From Armatimonadota bacterium (GTDB lineage Bacteria > Armatimonadota > DTGP01 > JAHWJO01): 8,869 nucleotides of DNA. The position numbers were made by a program, and so were the translations under genes. Below, piece by piece: positions 5,759 to 8,869 of this stretch. The notes beneath the pieces were generated by a model. It was given only the letters and a program-made list of their open reading frames with translations, was not told where the DNA came from and did no database searches. The stretch lies in contig JAHWJO010000161.1 of assembly GCA_019348365.1 (NCBI GenBank), positions 1-8,869 of the forward strand, given 5' to 3'. Position 1 is the first letter of the stretch. Every line of letters starts with the position of its first letter.

Positions 5759-7102
5759 ATGACTTATCGCAGTAAAATCCTGTTCCTCTGTATGGGCCTT
5801 CTGGTTGCCTTCTCCATGGCAAGCTCGCAGGGAGGGGAAACCTCCTCGCGGCCCGTCATCGGCGGCAATGGAGCTGCAAACCCGGTCGTCATCAAAATCG
5901 ACCGCTCGAAGCCTATCGGGGTCAGCCGCTTCCGGACGGGCGTCACCCACACCCAGTACAGCCTCGACCCATGGGGCGACCCCGAAGCCATCCAACGGGC
6001 GAAAAAGCTGCTGAGAGCCGTCGCCGTCTACCAGAACCAGCACCTCATGGGCTGGGGGACCGACAACCCGAACCCCGCCCCCGGCGTTTATAACTGGGAG
6101 AGTCTCGACCGCCGGATCGGGCTCATCCGCTCCATGGGCGCGACGCCGGTGATCACCCTCTGCGCCGCGCCCGATTGGATGAAAGGCGGCGAGCCGGGGA
6201 AGACCGACTGGTCGAAAATCGAGGTTGCGCCGCTGCCCGAACACTACGCCGATTTCGCCGCGTTGGCGAAGCAGGTGGCCCGGCGCTACCCCGACGTGAA
6301 GCAGTACCAGGTGTGGAACGAGATGAAAGGCTTCTGGAACCCGAAGGCCCACAACTGGGACTACAAGAATTACACGAAGCTCTACAACCTCGTCTACGAC
6401 GCGCTGAAGTCGGTGGACCCCGCGATTCGAGTCGGCGGGCCGTACCTCGTCATCGAGGGGACCGGATCGGAAAAGGGGGACTGGGCGACCGAAAAGCCGA
6501 TCCGCGCCCGGCAGTGGGACGTGCTGGAGTACTGGCTGAAGCACAAGCGCGGAGCCGACTTCATCACCGTGGACCGGGGCCTGATTGATTATCACGACAA
6601 GCGTTCGTACACCGACTCCGAAGCCATGGCCCTGACGGACACCTTCGAGTCCGTCGCGCGGCAGATCCGCTCCCGCACCGGCCTCCCCCTCTGGTGGGCC
6701 GAGTTCTACGGCGCAGACCGAACGGACCGGGAGTTCGTCGCGGCGAACTATGCCTCGATCATGCTCCACATGATCCGGGGGGGATCGGCGGCGGCGCTCT
6801 TGTGGGGACCGCAGGATGCGGATAATAATCTGAAAGGCGGCCTCTTCACCGATACCCGTAAGCCGGACGGGGGCCGCCCCCTCCCCCTCTACGCCGCGTT
6901 CAAGGCGATCCACGACCATTTCGGGCCGGGGACGCGGTTGTACACCGTTTCCTCCTCCTCGCCGGAGGTGGAAGCCCTCGCCTCCGACCGGAAGCTCCTG
7001 CTCGTCAACAAGCGTCCCGAACCCGTGACGGTGCGCCTGAACGACCGGAATCTGACGCTCCGCCGCTACGAAGTCCGCCTGATGGATGTCTCCCGTGATT
7101 AA
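5759..7102 (+). CDS. Secreted clan GH-A glycoside hydrolase, GH39-like
   Basis: Probable retaining glycosidase exported from the cytoplasm, 447 aa. A type I signal peptide is visible (basic start, hydrophobic 7-19, likely cleavage after Ala-Ser-Ser near 23). A TIM-barrel catalytic domain follows (about 50-390). Two glutamates sit in the clan GH-A positions: Glu188 in QVWNEMKGFW as acid/base and Glu315 in LWWAEFYG as nucleophile. Other barrel landmarks are PGVYNWESLDRRI (108-120) and VITLCAAPDWM (131-141). The short C-terminal part (about 396-445) looks like the small beta domain common in these enzymes. GH39 (beta-xylosidase, iduronidase and relatives) is the closest family I recognise by eye; assignment within the clan is uncertain and the substrate is unknown. 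No clear Shine-Dalgarno precedes the ATG. The next gene overlaps by 17 nt, so the two are probably co-translated. Confidence 0.85.
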   Translation: MTYRSKILFLCMGLLVAFSMASSQGGETSSRPVIGGNGAANPVVIKIDRSKPIGVSRFRTGVTHTQYSLDPWGDPEAIQRAKKLLRAVAVYQNQHLMGWGTDNPNPAPGVYNWESLDRRIGLIRSMGATPVITLCAAPDWMKGGEPGKTDWSKIEVAPLPEHYADFAALAKQVARRYPDVKQYQVWNEMKGFWNPKAHNWDYKNYTKLYNLVYDALKSVDPAIRVGGPYLVIEGTGSEKGDWATEKPIRARQWDVLEYWLKHKRGADFITVDRGLIDYHDKRSYTDSEAMALTDTFESVARQIRSRTGLPLWWAEFYGADRTDREFVAANYASIMLHMIRGGSAAALLWGPQDADNNLKGGLFTDTRKPDGGRPLPLYAAFKAIHDHFGPGTRLYTVSSSSPEVEALASDRKLLLVNKRPEPVTVRLNDRNLTLRRYEVRLMDVSRD

Positions 7103-8405
7103 ACTCCTTTCCCTGCTGCTCCTCACCTCCATGACTCTCTCCTCCCTCCCACCCGACGCGCGCGCCGCGAAGTCGTCCCGCACAGCTTCATCGAAGCCCT
7201 CTCTCTCTCCGGAAGAATCGAAGCTCCTCGCCGACCTGGAGCGGCGCGCGTTCGACTATTTCATCCACGAGGCCGACCCGCGCACCGGGCTCGTCAAGGA
7301 CCGCGCCGCCAACTTCGGCTCCGATAAATATTACGTCGCGAGCATGGCGGCGACGGGGTTCGGCATGGCCGCGCTCGTCGTCGGCGCGAAGCGGGGCTAC
7401 CTCCCCCGCAAAGAAGCGTACCGCCGCGCGCTCCGGCACCTCCAGTTCGCCGCGACGATGCCGCACCTGCGCGGGTGGTTCTACCATTTCGTGGACATGA
7501 AGACAGGCGAGCGCGTCTGGAACTGCGAGGTCTCTACCATCGATACGGCGCTCTGGGTCGCGGGGGCGCTCGCGGCGGGGGCGTACTTCAAGGGCACGGA
7601 GGTGGACCGGCTCGCCCAGCGGCTCTACCGGCGCATGGACTTCAACACCATGCGCACCGACGGCGGCGCGAAGCCGGACGAGCTGCTGATCTCGCACGGC
7701 TGGAAGCCGGAAACCCGGTTCCTCCGCGCCCGGTGGAACACCTACTCCGAGCACCCGGTCCTCACGCTGCTGGCGTTGAGCTCCCCCACTCATCCCGTCC
7801 CGAAAGAGTGCTGGACCGCCTGGAAGCGGGATTGGGGCGAGATCGGGCCGTACAAAGCGCTGGGAATCCATCTTCCCCTCTTCGTTCACCAGTACGTCCA
7901 CTGCTTCACCGACCTCCGGGGGAAGACGGACGGCGGCGGAATCGATTACTGGGCCAACTCCGTCGAGGCGACGAAGGCCAACCGTTGGTTCGCCGTTCAG
8001 CATGCGGATAAGTATCCCGGATTCGGGCCGCACGGGTGGGGCATCACAGCGGTGGACGGTCCGGACGGCTACCGCGCCTACGCGCCACAGTCGGATCAGG
8101 TGGACGGCACCCTCAGCCCCATGGGGGTGGTCGCCGCGCTGCCGTTCCTGCCGGAGGAGAGCCGGGAGACCCTCGCGGCGATGAAGCGCGATCATGGAGA
8201 GCGCATCTGGGGGCGGTACGGCTTCTCGGCGTACAACGTGGGGCGGGAGTGGCGCGGGAGCGACATGGTCGGCATCGACGCGGGGGCAGCGCTCCTCCTC
8301 CTCGACCGCTACCGGTTCGGGGAGGCCCTGATTCCGGCCCTGCTGGACAAAGCGGTGATGCGGCGCGGGCAGAATCGGGCGGGCTTCTCCCGTGCCCGAC
8401 GGTAA
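7086..8405 (+). CDS. Secreted glucoamylase-like protein (PF10091; GH144-type)
   Basis: Secreted protein of 439 aa with a signal peptide (hydrophobic 6-21, likely cleavage at DARA-A near 27) and an (alpha/alpha)6-type domain of the glucoamylase-like PF10091 family, some members of which are endo-beta-1,2-glucanases (GH144). Family landmarks in order: LERRAFDYFIHEADPRTGLV (51-70), AATGFGMAALVVGAKRG (88-104), GWFYHFVDMKTGER (130-143), CEVSTIDTAL (147-156), YSEHPVLTLLAL with SPTHPVP (220-239), PLFVHQYVH (264-272), the GWGITAVDGPDGYRAY stretch (317-332), WGRYGF (375-380) and GIDAGAALLLLDRYR (396-410). The domain appears complete. An in-frame GTG at 7095 would shorten the overlap with the upstream glycosidase to 8 nt. 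The overlap suggests translational coupling, and both products are exported, so they may act on the same polysaccharide. Beta-1,2-glucan is possible but unproven. Confidence 0.88.
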   Translation: MSPVIKLLSLLLLTSMTLSSLPPDARAAKSSRTASSKPSLSPEESKLLADLERRAFDYFIHEADPRTGLVKDRAANFGSDKYYVASMAATGFGMAALVVGAKRGYLPRKEAYRRALRHLQFAATMPHLRGWFYHFVDMKTGERVWNCEVSTIDTALWVAGALAAGAYFKGTEVDRLAQRLYRRMDFNTMRTDGGAKPDELLISHGWKPETRFLRARWNTYSEHPVLTLLALSSPTHPVPKECWTAWKRDWGEIGPYKALGIHLPLFVHQYVHCFTDLRGKTDGGGIDYWANSVEATKANRWFAVQHADKYPGFGPHGWGITAVDGPDGYRAYAPQSDQVDGTLSPMGVVAALPFLPEESRETLAAMKRDHGERIWGRYGFSAYNVGREWRGSDMVGIDAGAALLLLDRYRFGEALIPALLDKAVMRRGQNRAGFSRARR

Positions 8406-8415
8406 CGCCACGTCC

Positions 8416-8869
8416 ATGTCCGCTCCCCCGCTCGAACGGGTCTCCCTTCGCCTGGAGGGGGTCCCGAATCCCGTCCCCGTCGTCTTCCGGCGGACCCCCG
8501 CCGTCTCCGAAAGGCAGAATCCTCTCCCGCCCGCGATCCTCCTGCACGGCCTGGGACTTAATTCTTATTCCTGGCGCTACGTGCAGAACCTTCTCGGCGA
8601 GGACCGCGCGACGATTGCGGTGGACCTGCTGGGGTTCGGGTGGACCGGCAAGCCTCCGGAGGCGGATTACAGCCTCCCCGGCCTCGCCCGCGCGGTCCTT
8701 GCCCTGATGGACGCGCTGGGGATCAAGCGGACGGCGATGGTCGGGCACTCGCTGGGGGGCGGGGTCGCGCTGCTCGCCGCCGGGATGCAGCCGGAGCGGG
8801 TGGAGCGGCTGGTCCTCATCGGGAGCATCGGCTTCCCCCAGCCGGAGCCGCCGTTCGTCAAGTGGCCCC
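8416..8869 (+). CDS. Alpha/beta hydrolase (3' end beyond window)
   Basis: The 5' part, 151 codons, of an alpha/beta-fold hydrolase that stays open to the window edge. Seen directly: the oxyanion-hole motif LLHGLGLNSYSWR (His44-Gly45), the strand VDLLGFGWTGKP (Asp70), and the nucleophile elbow GHSLGGG with Ser112, followed by PERVERLVLIGSIGF. The catalytic acid and histidine would lie beyond the window. The ATG at 8416 starts 10 nt after the upstream stop; an in-frame GTG at 8392 would overlap the upstream gene by 14 nt, as the preceding gene pair does. Neither has a strong Shine-Dalgarno. No signal peptide is visible, so the product is probably cytosolic. The family covers esterases, lipases, haloalkane dehalogenases and C-C hydrolases; the substrate cannot be given. 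Likely the third gene of the glycosidase operon. Confidence 0.9.
   Translation, partial: MSAPPLERVSLRLEGVPNPVPVVFRRTPAVSERQNPLPPAILLHGLGLNSYSWRYVQNLLGEDRATIAVDLLGFGWTGKPPEADYSLPGLARAVLALMDALGIKRTAMVGHSLGGGVALLAAGMQPERVERLVLIGSIGFPQPEPPFVKWP

Noticed and set aside
5569..5775. 68-codon plus-strand frame before the glycosidase, with GGAGG near its ATG, overlapping the next gene by 17 nt
   Set aside because: Most of it translates the hairpin repeat (LPASGRGWGRGL) and low-complexity spacer; GGAGG is only about 4 nt from the ATG. A coupling leader cannot be excluded, but I do not call a gene.
5696..7183. 495-codon minus-strand frame across the GH39-like gene
   Set aside because: Arg/Gly/Val/His-rich antisense shadow typical of GC-rich genes; the opposite strand has clear family motifs and a signal peptide.
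7188..8417. 409-codon minus-strand frame across the PF10091 gene
   Set aside because: Antisense shadow without motifs; the plus strand carries the full family pattern.

Overview
This is a GC-rich bacterial chromosomal window with ordinary housekeeping and carbohydrate/peptide metabolism genes. I see no phage, transposase, CRISPR array, tRNA or rRNA. The organism cannot be fixed from the sequence. High GC, a lipoprotein-type binding protein, a probable leaderless promoter, two secreted glycosidases and short tandem repeats at gene borders would fit a free-living saprophyte. Armatimonadota is only my impression.

Left half, minus strand, in order of transcription: an oligopeptide-binding lipoprotein (4284-2629), a DppB/OppB-type permease (2342-1407) and tRNA-guanine transglycosylase tgt (1203 or 1266 down to 49). 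The second permease and the ATPases that normally complete the peptide transporter are not next to these genes. The lipoprotein has a near-consensus sigma70-type promoter whose -10 box ends 9 nt before the start codon, so its mRNA is probably leaderless. Between the lipoprotein and permease genes lies a perfect 40-bp inverted repeat around a core of about 120 bp.

Right half, plus strand: a D-2-hydroxyacid dehydrogenase-family protein (4466-5482) is divergent from the lipoprotein gene. After a 276-bp repeat-rich gap come a secreted clan GH-A glycosidase resembling GH39 (5759-7102), a secreted glucoamylase-like/GH144-type protein (7086-8405, overlapping the previous gene by 17 nt) and an alpha/beta hydrolase that runs off the right edge. 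The last three look like one operon for turnover of an extracellular polysaccharide. The substrate is not known.

The main unexplained signal is in the spacers. Four short tandem arrays with a 7-bp or alternating 7/8-bp period sit at gene borders; one supplies the tgt stop codon, and two lie in opposite orientation on either side of the permease gene. A dispersed GC-rich hairpin family has two perfect inverted copies and two diverged ones. A 15-bp-stem palindrome covers one candidate tgt start codon.
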